From NCBI GenBank assembly GCA_030446285.1, contig JASUSC010000003.1, forward strand, positions 1 to 59,860: 59,860 nt of DNA, written 5' to 3'. This document shows, in pieces, positions 50,556 through 59,765 of this stretch. The stretch comes from Eubacteriales bacterium. Lineage in GTDB: Bacteria > Bacillota > JASUSC01. The first letter of the stretch is position 1. Each line of letters begins with the position of its first letter. The notes beneath the pieces are model-generated. The model saw only the letters and a list, made by a program, of their open reading frames with translations. It was not told the origin of the DNA and ran no database searches. The translations under genes and the position numbers were made by a program.

Positions 50556-51634
50556 TCCTCATCACTCTCCAGGCGGATATGATGGCGGGCAGCTTTTTCC
50601 ATTCGGTTCATCAGGGCTATTCCCCGGCCTATCCGCGGGTAGCCTTCCGCCAGAATTATTTCCACTCCCAGGCGATCAAATTCCCTCAGACAGCCATACA
50701 ACCGAGTTCCGGCCTCCTCCGGATTTTTCCGGCTGCTCAGAGTCATAACAACTACCTCTTCCGGTACCTGCAGCCGTGCAGCCATTTCAGCGGTGAGGAG
50801 AAGGCCAACCCGTTTTCCTCCTGCCAAGGCTTCCTCAATCCTTTTTGCCAACTCGAGGTGGACCCTTTCCTCCGGCCCCTCAAACAAAAACATTTCTCCT
50901 TGGGGGGCGTAGTGAACGTATTTCATCCCTGGCGAGGGCGGTGGTTCTGCCGGAGAAGAAAGGCCGGGAGCCATTCCCACTTCCACTCCGGTTACTTCCG
51001 TGAGCATTTCCGCCGTTATTGCCCCGGGACGAAGTATAAGGGGGCGGGGGGTAGTAAAATCCACTACTGTTGATTCTAGCCCCACCTGACAGGGGCCTCC
51101 ATCAACGATCCAATCAATCTTGCCGGCCAGGTCCTCGGCCACATGAGCTGCTACCGTAGGACTGGGCCGACCGGAAGTGTTGGCGCTGGGAGCTGCCACG
51201 GGCACGCCGGCCAAGCGGATGAGGGCAAGGGCCACAGGATGAGACGGCATGCGTATCCCCACTTTGTCCAAACCGGCCGTCACCAGCGGCGGTACCTGCG
51301 CCGACCGGGGAACAACTATCGTCAGCGGTCCCGGCCAGAAAACTTCCACCGCCCTCCAAGCAGCAGGAGGACAAGAAGGGGTAAGTTCATCCAACCATTC
51401 TTTTTCAGCAATGTGGACAATGAGCGGGTTGTCAGCGGGACGTCCTTTAACAGCAAAGACTCGTCGCACAGCACGGGGTTGAAAGATACTCGCTCCTAAT
51501 CCATAAACTGTTTCCGTGGGAAAAGCTACCACTCCACCTTCCCGTAAAACTTCTGCCGGGGGAACCAGCAGGGATTCGTCAACATTCTGCGGGTCAATTT
51601 TTATTATCCGGGTTTGGCAGTGTTCTCCTTCCAT
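50552..51634 (-). CDS. ywlC: L-threonylcarbamoyladenylate synthase (Sua5/YwlC)
   Basis: Makes threonylcarbamoyl-AMP for t6A37 tRNA modification. The N-terminal YrdC domain (residues ~15-210) has PTETVYGLGASIFQPRAVRR, KGRPADNPLIVHI and APSANTSGRPSPT. A linker and C-terminal Sua5 domain (LFEGPEERVHLELAKRIEEA onward) complete the 360 residues. ATG at 51634. The ywlC-mntP-ywlE order is a conserved Firmicutes arrangement. Confidence 0.95.
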   Translation of the reverse strand: MEGEHCQTRIIKIDPQNVDESLLVPPAEVLREGGVVAFPTETVYGLGASIFQPRAVRRVFAVKGRPADNPLIVHIAEKEWLDELTPSCPPAAWRAVEVFWPGPLTIVVPRSAQVPPLVTAGLDKVGIRMPSHPVALALIRLAGVPVAAPSANTSGRPSPTVAAHVAEDLAGKIDWIVDGGPCQVGLESTVVDFTTPRPLILRPGAITAEMLTEVTGVEVGMAPGLSSPAEPPPSPGMKYVHYAPQGEMFLFEGPEERVHLELAKRIEEALAGGKRVGLLLTAEMAARLQVPEEVVVMTLSSRKNPEEAGTRLYGCLREFDRLGVEIILAEGYPRIGRGIALMNRMEKAARHHIRLESDEE

Positions 51635-51655
51635 TCTCCCTCACTCCATCTCTTT

Positions 51656-52528
51656 TTACGCTCCCGGCCAGTATCCGCCAACACACCTTTCCCGCCCAGC
51701 CAGATCCCGGCGGGATGTTACTTCACAAAAACCGGCCTGAAGGAATATTTCTTCCACTGCCTGTCGCTGGTTGTAGCCAATTTCTACCAGCAGGTAACCG
51801 CCGGGAAATAAGAAAAGGGGGGCTTCTTCAGCCAGCCGGCGGTAGAACAGCAGGCCGTCTTCCCCCCCGTCTAAAGCCAGAAGCGGCTCGTGTTCCCGTA
51901 CCGAAACCGGCAACTGCGCTATTTCACCCCGGGGAATATAAGGAGGGTTGGAGACAATAAGATGAAACTTTTTCCCGACCAAAGGCGCCAGCATGTCCCC
52001 CTGGCAAAAGCGAACGGAAGCATTGAGCCGCCGGGCGTTTTCCCGCGCTACCTCCAATGCTTTGCCATCAATTTCCGTCGCCCATACTTCTGTACCGGGA
52101 ACCAATTTGGCAATGCTAATAGCTATAGCCCCGCTCCCAGTACCCACATCTGCCACCCGGGGCGGAAAGGGAAATTTTTCTCTCCGCAACAGTTCTACCG
52201 CCCATTCCACCAGGGTTTCCGTATCCGAACGGGGAATGAGAACGTCGGGGCAAACCCGGAATTTCAAGCCCATAAAGTCCTGAAAACCGGTTATGTACTG
52301 CAGGGGTTCCCCCTGCAAACGGCGCTGGAGCAAACCCTGGTAGCGGGCAGCCTGCGTCGCTGTCACCGGCGCATCTAGCTTGCGGTAGATCTCCTCCCGG
52401 TCCACCTCCAGGGCTCTTCCCAGCAGTTCCAGAGCTTCTAAACCAGGCTGGGTCACCTCCGGCGATTCTTTCAGCCGGGCAATTCCCTGCTTTAGAAGGG
52501 TGCGCCGGGTTAATTTCGTTGTTGTCAC
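51656..52528 (-). CDS. prmC: Release factor glutamine methyltransferase
   Basis: SAM-dependent N5-glutamine methyltransferase acting on the GGQ of release factors. The 290 residues carry an N-terminal helical domain, RSDTETLVEWAVELL, SAM motif VADVGTGSGAIAISIAKL (near 125), and the catalytic NPPYIPRGEI (near 195). It lies directly downstream of its substrate gene prfA. GTG at 52528 has a rather distant AGGAGG (13 bases), so the exact start is less certain. Confidence 0.94.
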   Translation of the reverse strand: MTTTKLTRRTLLKQGIARLKESPEVTQPGLEALELLGRALEVDREEIYRKLDAPVTATQAARYQGLLQRRLQGEPLQYITGFQDFMGLKFRVCPDVLIPRSDTETLVEWAVELLRREKFPFPPRVADVGTGSGAIAISIAKLVPGTEVWATEIDGKALEVARENARRLNASVRFCQGDMLAPLVGKKFHLIVSNPPYIPRGEIAQLPVSVREHEPLLALDGGEDGLLFYRRLAEEAPLFLFPGGYLLVEIGYNQRQAVEEIFLQAGFCEVTSRRDLAGRERCVGGYWPGA

Positions 52529-52570
52529 CGGCCACTTTTCCTCCTGTTCGGCTGCAAGCTTCTTTGAACT

Positions 52571-53638
52571 TTACTCTAAGTTCTTCAATTTTTCCGCCTG
52601 GTCATTGGTAATCAAGGCTTCAATAATTTCATCCAGCTCTCCGTCCAGGACGGCTTCCAGTTTGTGAAGGGTAAGACCAATGCGGTGATCCGTTACCCTC
52701 CCCTGGGGGAAATTGTAGGTACGAATCCGTTCACTGCGGTCTCCCGTACCTACCTGGCTTCGTCGCTCATTGGCCAGCTGTTCCTGTTGCTGTCTCTGAT
52801 AAAGATCCAGCAGCCGGGCCCGTAGTACTTTGAGAGCCTTCTCTTTATTTTTGTGCTGAGATTTTTCATCCTGGCAAGTGACGACAAGACCGGTGGGCAG
52901 GTGGGTTATCCGCACCGCCGACTGAGTGGTATTTACCGATTGACCTCCCGGCCCGGTAGAACAGAAGACGTCAATCCGCAGATCGTCGGGATTAATCTCC
53001 ACCTCCACCTCTTCTGCCTCCGGCAGGACTGCCACGGTAGCAGTGGAAGTGTGGATTCTTCCTCCCGATTCAGTGGCAGGAACCCGCTGCACCCGGTGAA
53101 CCCCACTTTCGTATTTGAGGCGGCTGTAAGCCCCCTCTCCTTCCACCAGAAAAACGACCTCTTTAAAACCACCCAGGTCGCTCTGGCTGGCACTGAGGAC
53201 CTCTGTTCGCCAGCCGTGTTCTTCGGCGTAGCGGGTGTACATGCGGAAAAGGTCGGCAGCAAAAAGAGCCGCCTCTTCGCCACCCGCTCCGGCCCGAATT
53301 TCCATAATAACGTTTTTCTCGTCGTTGGGATCCTTCGGCAACAATAAAATCTTTAATTTATGCTCCAGTTCTTCTTTTTTCTCCTTTAATTCCTCTAATT
53401 CCGACTGCACCAGTTCCCGGAAATCGTCATCCAGTTTTTCTTCCAGAAGGACCCGGGCTTCTTCAATCCCTTTTAACACCTTCTTGTACTCTCGGTAGGT
53501 TTCCACAAGGGGCGTAAGGGATGCATGAGCCCGTGCATGTTTTTGCCACTCCTGCTGCCGCGCTATGACCTCCGGATCTGCCAGTAGCTGGCTCAATTCC
53601 TCATATTTTGCTTCTATTTCATCCAGTTTGTCCAGCAT
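52571..53638 (-). CDS. prfA: Peptide chain release factor 1
   Basis: Terminates translation at UAA/UAG. The catalytic GGQ is in [19 protein letters not shown] (near 233). The codon-recognition PxT-type tripeptide lies in [16 protein letters not shown] (Pro-Ala-Thr). I choose the ATG at 53638 (355 residues), with GGGAG eight bases upstream. A longer frame to 53710 would add a non-homologous N-terminus over yqhQ. The start still overlaps the yqhQ end by 20 bases. Confidence 0.96.
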   Translation of the reverse strand: MLDKLDEIEAKYEELSQLLADPEVIARQQEWQKHARAHASLTPLVETYREYKKVLKGIEEARVLLEEKLDDDFRELVQSELEELKEKKEELEHKLKILLLPKDPNDEKNVIMEIRAGAGGEEAALFAADLFRMYTRYAEEHGWRTEVLSASQSDLGGFKEVVFLVEGEGAYSRLKYESGVHRVQRVPATESGGRIHTSTATVAVLPEAEEVEVEINPDDLRIDVFCSTGPGGQSVNTTQSAVRITHLPTGLVVTCQDEKSQHKNKEKALKVLRARLLDLYQRQQQEQLANERRSQVGTGDRSERIRTYNFPQGRVTDHRIGLTLHKLEAVLDGELDEIIEALITNDQAEKLKNLE

Positions 53639-54530
53639 TGCCATCACTCCCACAATCCTTACCTTTTTCCGCTGCCAGCACAGCCTCCAAAGCCCTGATG
53701 GCCACTTCAATCTGGCTTTCGTCCGGTTCTCGGGTAGTCAAGGCCTGAAGCCACAACCCTGGAGCAATAAGGATTCTGACGAGAGGATGCCCGCAGTGAC
53801 GGGATGAAAACTTGATAAATTCATAAGAAATTCCCGCTACTACCGGCAACAAAAGCAAACGCGAAACTATCCTCTCGCCAACCTCCTGCTTCCCCAAAAA
53901 GGCAAAAACAAAAATAGCCACGACCATTACTACCAGGAGAAAACTGGTTCCACACCGGGGGTGGCGGGTAGAAAATTTTTTCACCCGGCTCGGATCAAGC
54001 TCTTCACCAGCTTCAAAAGCGTTGATCACCTTGTGTTCAGCACCGTGGTACTGAAAGACCCGCTGAATATCCGGCAGGCGGGAGATAACTACAATATAAG
54101 CCAGAAAAAAGGCTACCCGCAAAACCCCTTCCAGCAAACTGGAAAAAAGGGAACCGGCCACCAGCCTCTCGCCGTATCGGACCAGGAGAGCCGGAAGAAG
54201 AATAAAAAGAAAAATCCCCACCGCCAGAGCAAAGGCGACCGTTAAAGCCATTTGCCAAGGGGTTAGCTCTTCCCCCTCTTCTTCCAAGGCCCGGTCGGCG
54301 GAATAAGTTAAAGCTTTAATACCGATAACCAGCGACTCAATTAAAACCACTGTCCCCCTGAGAAAAGGCCATTTCAAAAAAGGCAACTTTTTCGTCAGGG
54401 AACGGTATTTTATCTCTTCCACCTCAATTTGGCCGGAAGGAATTCTCACCGCCACCATGGTGGCGCACCGTCCCCTCATCATTACCCCTTCAATTACCGC
54501 CTGCCCGCCGTATTGAATCGGCTCTCCCAT
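53619..54530 (-). CDS. yqhQ: DUF1385 membrane protein (YqhQ)
   Basis: A 303-residue membrane protein of the YqhQ/DUF1385 family: N-terminal [57 protein letters not shown] (conserved His/Glu), [15 protein letters not shown] and the C-terminal [21 protein letters not shown]. Four to five TM helices. Function is unknown. The position between rpmE and prfA-prmC is typical for Firmicutes. Confidence 0.93.
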   Translation of the reverse strand: MGEPIQYGGQAVIEGVMMRGRCATMVAVRIPSGQIEVEEIKYRSLTKKLPFLKWPFLRGTVVLIESLVIGIKALTYSADRALEEEGEELTPWQMALTVAFALAVGIFLFILLPALLVRYGERLVAGSLFSSLLEGVLRVAFFLAYIVVISRLPDIQRVFQYHGAEHKVINAFEAGEELDPSRVKKFSTRHPRCGTSFLLVVMVVAIFVFAFLGKQEVGERIVSRLLLLPVVAGISYEFIKFSSRHCGHPLVRILIAPGLWLQALTTREPDESQIEVAIRALEAVLAAEKGKDCGSDGNAGQTG

Positions 54531-54548
54531 GCTTTTCCTCCCGGATTA

Positions 54549-54574
54549 GAAAAATAGCAGAGCCTGAGCTCTGC
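54549..54574 (-). terminator. Terminator of rpmE
   Basis: Minus-strand GCAGAGC, loop TCAG, GCTCTGC (arms 54568-54574 and 54557-54563), then TATTTTTC. Confidence 0.8.
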
Positions 54575-54587
54575 CCTCTTTCCCGCT

Positions 54588-54785
54588 TTAAAGGTTGTAC
54601 TTCTTGTTGAACTTATCTGCCCGGCCCCGGGAATCTACAACACGCTGTTTCCCGGTGAAAAAGGGGTGGCACTTGGAGCAAATTTCCACTCTCAGCTCTT
54701 TCTTGGTAGAGCCGGTTTCAAAAGTTTCGCCACAGGCACATATTACCCGTGCCGGACCGTATTCCGGATGAATACCCTTTTTCAT
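54588..54785 (-). CDS. rpmE: Ribosomal protein L31, zinc-binding form
   Basis: A 65-residue L31 with the zinc ligands Cys16, Cys18, Cys36 and Cys39 (ICACGE ... [11 protein letters not shown]), that is, the C+ type. Starts MKKGIHPEY at the ATG at 54785, with AGAGGTGA upstream; an upstream in-frame start at 54827 adds an atypical tail and overlaps the promoter-proximal leader. Monocistronic, with its own promoter and terminator. Confidence 0.97.
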   Translation of the reverse strand: MKKGIHPEYGPARVICACGETFETGSTKKELRVEICSKCHPFFTGKQRVVDSRGRADKFNKKYNL

Positions 54786-54832
54786 AGCTAATTCACCTCT
54801 TTCCCTTTCAATTCCCGCAAGCAGCACCTTGT

Positions 54833-54862
54833 ATTATAACATAACCCCGGCAAAATACGCAA
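54833..54862 (-). promoter_or_regulatory. Sigma-A promoter of rpmE
   Basis: TTGCGT (54857-54862), 18 bases, TATAAT (54833-54838) on the minus strand. Confidence 0.65.
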
Positions 54863-54893
54863 CTTTTTCATCAGAACAGGATGCTACTTCGCG

Positions 54894-55139
54894 TCAATGC
54901 TTCCTTCTTTCCCCTCTCCCGCCAGTTTCTTCACCCTTCTCACGTTTTTTCTGTTCCAAAGTCAGAGCCCGCGTATAACTCTCCCCTGTCTCAACAAGGC
55001 ACTCTTTTTTTCCTCCCAGATATCAATATTCCTTGCTTCCATCGCCAGTACCTTTTCAAAGGAAGACAGCGCCTCCTCGTCCCGTTCCGCCTTTTTCAAC
55101 TCCAGACCTTTGCTCTACCATGTCAGAAGATTTTCGGCG
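54894..55139 (-). pseudogene. Frameshifted remnant of a TPR-repeat protein
   Basis: The ~325-base gap between the yggU-like gene and rpmE holds decayed coding sequence on the minus strand. One frame (TAG at 55115 to TGA at 54962) encodes SKGLELKKAERDEEALSSF, EKVLAMEARN and IDIWEEKKSALLRQGR. After a frameshift, another frame continues ESYTRALTLEQKKREKGEE to a TGA at 54894. Together they reproduce the 34-residue TPR spacing (EEAL, FEKVL, GR+YxxALxLE). A third frame may supply the upstream end. No start or SD remains. Confidence 0.6.
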
Positions 55140-55153
55140 CTTGGCCTAAAAAG

Positions 55154-55444
55154 TTATTCCTCCACCAACTTTTTTGTAACCTCGGCAGAACCAACCCCAC
55201 CGATAAAAATTACCTTTCGCCGCCCGCTTTCCCCGTTCAATATGCGCAGACGGCTTTTGGCCACACCTAACTTCTCGGCTAAAAACTCCAGCAACGCCCG
55301 GTTGGCTTCTCCATCTACCGGCGGGGCAGTGATCTTAACTTTTAGCGCATCCCCTTCTACCCCTACTACCTGGTTGCGGTTGCTCCGGGGTTGAACCTTT
55401 ACCGTCAGCCGGACCCCTTCCCCGTCCGCTGTGTACCAGCTCAC
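55154..55444 (-). CDS. DUF167/YggU-family protein
   Basis: A 96-residue small alpha/beta protein with the family core VRLTVKVQPRSNRNQVVGV, LKVKITAPPVDGEANRALLEFLAE and LRILNGESGRRKVIFI. GTG at 55444 gives the usual length; longer frames run into divIVA. Function unknown. It closes the yggT-divIVA-type division cluster, as in other Firmicutes and Proteobacteria. Confidence 0.9.
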   Translation of the reverse strand: MSWYTADGEGVRLTVKVQPRSNRNQVVGVEGDALKVKITAPPVDGEANRALLEFLAEKLGVAKSRLRILNGESGRRKVIFIGGVGSAEVTKKLVEE

Positions 55445-55460
55445 CCTCTCTTCACTCTCC

Positions 55461-56285
55461 TCAGCGGATAATCCTATCGTCGCCACCCGGAACATCCCGG
55501 CGGAAGATAAAGGTTTCCTCTTGTTTGGGAAGGGCATCGAGATACCTGAGATTGGCTTCTTCCTCAACGTCGGCCCGCTCAATTTCCGAAGAGGACCGAT
55601 TAGCCTCTTCTTCCCCTGCAACAGACCCTCCTTCAGCGACAGCTTTTCTTCTTTCTTCCTCCTTATCTTTTTCCGGCGGAAGAACTTCTTCTTGCGCTGC
55701 CGCCTGCACCCGCCACTTCATCTCCAGTTCCCTCTCTGACTCGCTAATTGTTGCCGCCACCGCCTGGAAAGCTTCGTCCCGGTCACTATCGATCTTGTCC
55801 AGTTCCCGCCGGAACTCATCCATAAAAGCCTGCTGGGCCTCAATATGCGCCTTAAACTCCATAAAATGAAGCCGCATCTGCCGCCGCAAGCTCTCAAAGT
55901 CATGAGCCAATTTCTCGTAAAGACGACGGGCATCGTTTAAAATGGCCCGGGCTTTTTCCTGAGCTTCGGCTATTATCCGGGCAGCTTCCGCTTCCGCTTC
56001 CTGCTTAATCATCTTGGCTTCTTTCTCAGCATTGGCTTTAATCTGATCCGCCGTCTGCTGAGCCATTACCAGGGCCTTCTTTAAGGTATTCTCCAGTTCC
56101 TTGAGCTCTTTCCACTGAGCCTGATCCTCACCCCGGCTGAGTTTCTCCTTTAGTTCCATATTCTCTTTGTAAAGTTTTTCATAGTCGGCAATGACCAGGT
56201 CGAGAAACTCGTCCACTTCCTCTTCGTCATATCCGCGAAAAGCCCGCTTAAATTCTTTGTTATGGATGTCCAGCGGCGTGAGCAT
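55461..56285 (-). CDS. divIVA: DivIVA-domain protein
   Basis: Polar/septal scaffold with the DivIVA N-terminal domain ([37 protein letters not shown]). A long coiled coil follows ([40 protein letters not shown]). The C-terminal ~90 residues are acidic and low-complexity and make it longer (274) than B. subtilis DivIVA. ATG at 56285 with GGGGAGG upstream. It lies between yggT and the yggU-like gene. Confidence 0.94.
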   Translation of the reverse strand: MLTPLDIHNKEFKRAFRGYDEEEVDEFLDLVIADYEKLYKENMELKEKLSRGEDQAQWKELKELENTLKKALVMAQQTADQIKANAEKEAKMIKQEAEAEAARIIAEAQEKARAILNDARRLYEKLAHDFESLRRQMRLHFMEFKAHIEAQQAFMDEFRRELDKIDSDRDEAFQAVAATISESERELEMKWRVQAAAQEEVLPPEKDKEEERRKAVAEGGSVAGEEEANRSSSEIERADVEEEANLRYLDALPKQEETFIFRRDVPGGDDRIIR

Positions 56286-56391
56286 ATAACCCTCCCCTTT
56301 CTCACCACATTTGATCAGGTCAACCCTCACCCCTGGCCACCAGTATTCTCTTTTCCCCCTCCAAACCGGGCCTGGGCATCCTCTTCCCCCC

Positions 56392-56640
56392 TTAAAAAAG
56401 GGAGAGGAAGACTTTCCGCAGGAGCTCGAGCAAGAGAAAAGTTATCCAAGGCGATAGATCGAGCGGCCCTAGACTGGGAAGAAGACGACGTACCGGTCTC
56501 AAAACGGGTTCGGTAACATCATACACAAACCGGTAAAAAGCCGTACGATATACTCCCGGAAAAAAGGAGAGCAGGGCGCGAATAAAAATCAGCAGCTCCA
56601 TGCTGCTGACCAGGGCATTGACCAGCCGCTGCCAGAACAT
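56392..56640 (-). CDS. yggT: YggT-family membrane protein
   Basis: An 82-residue protein with two TM segments and the family sequence [29 protein letters not shown] and [17 protein letters not shown]. Linked to envelope and division functions (YlmG). Start ATG at 56640. About 105 bases separate it from divIVA; I see no signal there beyond the divIVA SD. Confidence 0.92.
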   Translation of the reverse strand: MFWQRLVNALVSSMELLIFIRALLSFFPGVYRTAFYRFVYDVTEPVLRPVRRLLPSLGPLDLSPWITFLLLELLRKVFLSLF

Positions 56641-56662
56641 GACTTCACCTCGTCAAATTTTC

Positions 56663-57463
56663 TTAGAGATTACGGGCCCGTTCAGTTGCCGCCCGTACAG
56701 CTTCCATGATGGCGGCCCTTACCCCACCTGCTTCCAACTGGTACAAACCGTGGATGGTGGTACCACCAGGCGTAGTTACTTTTTCTTTTAAAAGGGCCGG
56801 AGCTATTCCTGTCTCCAAAACCATCCGCGCCGCTCCCATCATGGTCTGGGCTGCTAACTTCAGGGCCAGGTCACGGGGCAAACCCATCATCACCCCGCCG
56901 TCGGCAAGGGCCTCCAGCAGTAAAAACACGTAAGCCGGGCCGCTGCCGCTGAGTCCAGTCACCGCATCCATTAGGCTTTCCGGAACTTCCACAGTTAAGC
57001 CGACACAGTTAAAAATCCGCACTGCTTTCTCCATGTCAGCGGAAGTAGCATACCTGCCCCGAGCAAGAGCGGTAGCCCCCGCCCCCACCAGGGCAGGAGT
57101 ATTGGGCATAGCCCTGATTACTCTCACCTGACCCTGCAGCCGAGATTCAATGAAGGCCGTATCTTTTCCGGCCACCACAGAAACAAAAAGAGCATCCGGT
57201 GAGGACAAAGCCAGTTCTTCCAGCACCGCAGGTAAGACAAGGGGCTTCACCGCCAGGATTACTATCTCTGCCCCGGTAACTGCTCCTCTATTATCTGCTG
57301 TGGCCTCAACTCCGTACTTTTCCTGCATATGCTGGCGCCGGGCAGAATCGGGATCGCTGACAACTATTTTCTCCCCTGCAACTCCGCTAGTAATCAGTCC
57401 GGCGACAATTGCTTCCGCCATGGCGCCAGCACCGATAAAAGCCAATTTTTCTTTCCAGTTCAT
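56663..57463 (-). CDS. proC: Pyrroline-5-carboxylate reductase
   Basis: Last step of proline synthesis. The N-terminal Rossmann motif is LAFIGAGAMAEAIVAGL, then VILAVKPLVLP, VIRAMPNTPALVGAGATAL and the C-terminal signature DAVTGLSGSGPAYVFLLLEA with TPGGTTIHGLYQLE. The 266-residue length is standard. Its placement between sepF and yggT is a known Firmicutes order. Confidence 0.96.
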   Translation of the reverse strand: MNWKEKLAFIGAGAMAEAIVAGLITSGVAGEKIVVSDPDSARRQHMQEKYGVEATADNRGAVTGAEIVILAVKPLVLPAVLEELALSSPDALFVSVVAGKDTAFIESRLQGQVRVIRAMPNTPALVGAGATALARGRYATSADMEKAVRIFNCVGLTVEVPESLMDAVTGLSGSGPAYVFLLLEALADGGVMMGLPRDLALKLAAQTMMGAARMVLETGIAPALLKEKVTTPGGTTIHGLYQLEAGGVRAAIMEAVRAATERARNL

Positions 57464-57485
57464 AGTCTTTGTCTCTTACTCCCCT

Positions 57486-57905
57486 TTACTTGAGCCAGGG
57501 AAAAAGAGCTCTAATCTCTTTTTCTTCTTTGAGTCTCAGCTCGTTGTCCACTTCCATGTTGCTGGGGGCACAGAAAAAGATATCCGTTCCCACCCGGGCA
57601 ATGGTACCGTTCAAAGCATAAGTGACGCCACTGATAAAGTCCACCACCCGCCGACCCAAGTCTTTGTCGGCTTTTTCCAGATTAACGATGACAGCCCGCC
57701 TGTTTTTCAGGTTGTCCGCGATCATCTGAACGTCATCAAACCTGTTCGGCTCCAGAGCTATTACTTTCACATTCCGTTGCGTAGGCAGGCTGAAGAGATT
57801 ACCCTTTTTGCCCCGGGGGCTGGACTCTTCCACCATCTCTTCTCCCACTTCTTCCTCGTCCTCAAACCCCATAAACTTGAGTACCTTGTCCATCAGCTTT
57901 CCCAT
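57486..57905 (-). CDS. sepF: Cell division protein SepF
   Basis: Membrane-tethering FtsZ partner. The N-terminal amphipathic anchor (MGKLMDKVLKFMGF) is followed by an acidic linker and the SepF core (VKVIALEPNRFDDVQMIADN, RRAVIVNLEKADKDLGRRVV, VGTDIFFCAPSNMEV). ATG at 57905 with AGGAGGT upstream gives 139 residues. Confidence 0.96.
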   Translation of the reverse strand: MGKLMDKVLKFMGFEDEEEVGEEMVEESSPRGKKGNLFSLPTQRNVKVIALEPNRFDDVQMIADNLKNRRAVIVNLEKADKDLGRRVVDFISGVTYALNGTIARVGTDIFFCAPSNMEVDNELRLKEEKEIRALFPWLK

Positions 57906-57961
57906 AAAAAACCTCCTCATCCCAAATTTTTGCCTTTACCTTGAAGAAAAAATATGGCCGC

Positions 57962-58657
57962 TCACTGCCTGGCGCCGAACAGGGCCGTTCCCAGGCGGAC
58001 CATGTGAGCTCCTTCCTCAATAGCCACCTCAAAATCGCCGCTCATCCCCATGGAGAGATACCTCATCTCAACCCCGGGAATTTGTTCCGCTTCCACCTGA
58101 GCGGCAATTTCTCGCAAGCGGCGAAAAACTGGTCGTACCTCTTCTGGGTTCTCGGTATAGGGAGCTACTGTCATCAGACCTTTTACCGCTATCCCTGGCA
58201 TCTGGGCCACTTCCCGGATGAAATCGACTACTTCTTCCGGCGCCAGCCCAAATTTACTTTCTTCACCGGCTACATTCACCTCTACCAAACAGGGCACCGT
58301 TCGACCCACAGCCTTTGCCCGCTTGCTGATCTCCACCGCCAGGGAAGGACGGTCCAGTGAATGAATCATGTACACCCAGTCAATTATGTATTTAACTTTG
58401 TTGGTCTGGAGGTGACCAATCATATGCCAGCGAATGTCGACCGGCAGCTCCCCCCGCTTTTTTACCATTTCCTGAACCCGGTTCTCGCCGAAATCCCTAA
58501 GCCCCATCTGGTAGGCTGCCATAATTTTTTCCGGCGGCACCGTTTTGGTCACCGCCACCAGTTGAACCTCCGCAGCGCTGCGACCGGCTCTGCGGGCAGC
58601 AGCTTCGATGCGTTTTTTAACTTCTTCTATGTTCCGGCGAATTTCCTCTTCCGTCAT
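57962..58657 (-). CDS. yggS: PLP-binding homeostasis protein YggS (PLPBP)
   Basis: Alanine-racemase-fold protein that carries PLP without known catalysis. The PLP lysine is in VQLVAVTKTVPPEKI (near 37), with LRDFGENRVQEMVKK, WHMIGHLQTNKVKYI and the C-terminal MGMSGDFEVAIEEGAHMVRLGTALFG. 231 residues. Conserved neighbour of sepF and proC. Confidence 0.95.
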   Translation of the reverse strand: MTEEEIRRNIEEVKKRIEAAARRAGRSAAEVQLVAVTKTVPPEKIMAAYQMGLRDFGENRVQEMVKKRGELPVDIRWHMIGHLQTNKVKYIIDWVYMIHSLDRPSLAVEISKRAKAVGRTVPCLVEVNVAGEESKFGLAPEEVVDFIREVAQMPGIAVKGLMTVAPYTENPEEVRPVFRRLREIAAQVEAEQIPGVEMRYLSMGMSGDFEVAIEEGAHMVRLGTALFGARQ

Positions 58658-58665
58658 GGTCCTCC

Positions 58666-59625
58666 CTAAAAGTTCACCACCTCTCCTTCCCGAACTGCCT
58701 GGCCGTTGCCCACTACGGGCGTTCCCTCTTCCAAACCGCGCACAGCCGCTTTATCCCCCACTTTCCCTACCACCTCAACCTGGTGCCAGCGGGTCCGCTG
58801 CTTGAAAAGAACATAGACGCCCGTCTTCCCGTTTTTTTCTACCAGGGCAGTTGCGGGAACTATCATCCCCCGGCAAGAGCTGGTTACCAGCCTCACGCTC
58901 AGCCAACGCTGGTCCAGGTGGGCGGGAATGAAAATATTGCTGCTTAAAAACATTCCGCTCCCACCTTCAGCCGGGACAATTTTTTCTACTCGAAAATAAT
59001 AATCGGGAGTTCCATCCTTAAACTTTACTTTTACCAGTGCTCCCGCTTCTTTGGGTAGCCGGACAGTCTCTTCCTTTTTCAAAGGGACATAAAGGTAGGA
59101 ACGCTCTAAGTTGTTCACTAAGCGAAAAATGGTCTGCCCTTTCTGGACTACTTTCCCCTTCTCAACCCTGGTCACATTTCTTTCTCTGTTCAAAACCTTG
59201 TTCACGTCAATTTTATCAAATTGCGGCGCCGGGAGCAAATTCTCCCACCCGTCCAGGGTGTAACTAACCACCCCTGCCTCGGGGGCATAGACATTTACCG
59301 TTCCCGTCCCGGGCGTTTTTATCCTCGCCACCACTCCTCCCTTTCGCACCCGTTCCCCAGCTGGAACCACCGGCTCTATCTCTCCCGCCACCGGCGCAGT
59401 GACTACCATCTCGTCGCGGAGGATTAACGCTTTTACCGGCAGACTCTCTTCCACCTGACCTTCGCTAACCCTGACGATATTGAGGTTGCTGGTGCGCCAG
59501 ATTCTGTATACCTGAACCCCCGCCAAGAGGAAAAAAACCAGAACTGCCGCCGCCACCGCCATCTGCATTTTTTTTCGTTCCTTTTTTTCTCTCTTAGCCT
59601 GCGGCAGGGTCACTACCTCACCCAC
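58666..59625 (-). CDS. HlyD-like membrane-anchored adaptor protein
   Basis: A 319-residue protein with a basic N-terminus, one TM helix (residues ~22-40) and an extracytoplasmic part. Two lipoyl/barrel-sandwich pieces are visible (MVVTAPVAGEIEPVVPAGERVRKGG and VEKGKVVQKGQTIFRLVNN), followed by a beta domain with MIVPATALVEKNGKTGVYVLF. This is the periplasmic-adaptor type found upstream of yggS in Clostridia. No transporter partner is adjacent. GTG at 59625. The upstream region fits a sigma-H promoter, so it may be expressed at sporulation onset. Confidence 0.85.
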   Translation of the reverse strand: MGEVVTLPQAKREKKERKKMQMAVAAAVLVFFLLAGVQVYRIWRTSNLNIVRVSEGQVEESLPVKALILRDEMVVTAPVAGEIEPVVPAGERVRKGGVVARIKTPGTGTVNVYAPEAGVVSYTLDGWENLLPAPQFDKIDVNKVLNRERNVTRVEKGKVVQKGQTIFRLVNNLERSYLYVPLKKEETVRLPKEAGALVKVKFKDGTPDYYFRVEKIVPAEGGSGMFLSSNIFIPAHLDQRWLSVRLVTSSCRGMIVPATALVEKNGKTGVYVLFKQRTRWHQVEVVGKVGDKAAVRGLEEGTPVVGNGQAVREGEVVNF

Positions 59626-59661
59626 TGAGGAAATTCCTCCCTCTTTTGTTTACTGAACTCT

Positions 59662-59689
59662 ATTCGACAGGCGGCAAAGGATATCCTGC
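59662..59689 (-). promoter_or_regulatory. Candidate sigma-H promoter with overlapping Spo0A-box core
   Basis: Minus strand: GCAGGATAT (59681-59689), 12 bases, GTCGAAT (59662-59668). This matches the Bacillus sigma-H pattern RnAGGAwWW-N11/12-RnnGAAT at every defined position. TGTCGAA (59663-59669), the Spo0A box core, overlaps the -10. Confidence 0.55.
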
Positions 59690-59735
59690 TGTTTTCCTGT
59701 ATTTCCCCGGTTAATTTTCCCGCTTTTGCAAGCAA

Positions 59736-59765
59736 CGAAAAAACACCTGTTCTGAAACAGGTGTT
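59736..59765 (-). terminator. Terminator of a minus-strand gene lying right of the window
   Basis: A perfect 10-bp stem AACACCTGTT, loop TCAG, AACAGGTGTT (arms 59756-59765 and 59742-59751), followed by TTTTTTC. The remaining bases to 59860 contain no gene; a TGTCGACA palindrome occurs at 59772-59779. Confidence 0.8.
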
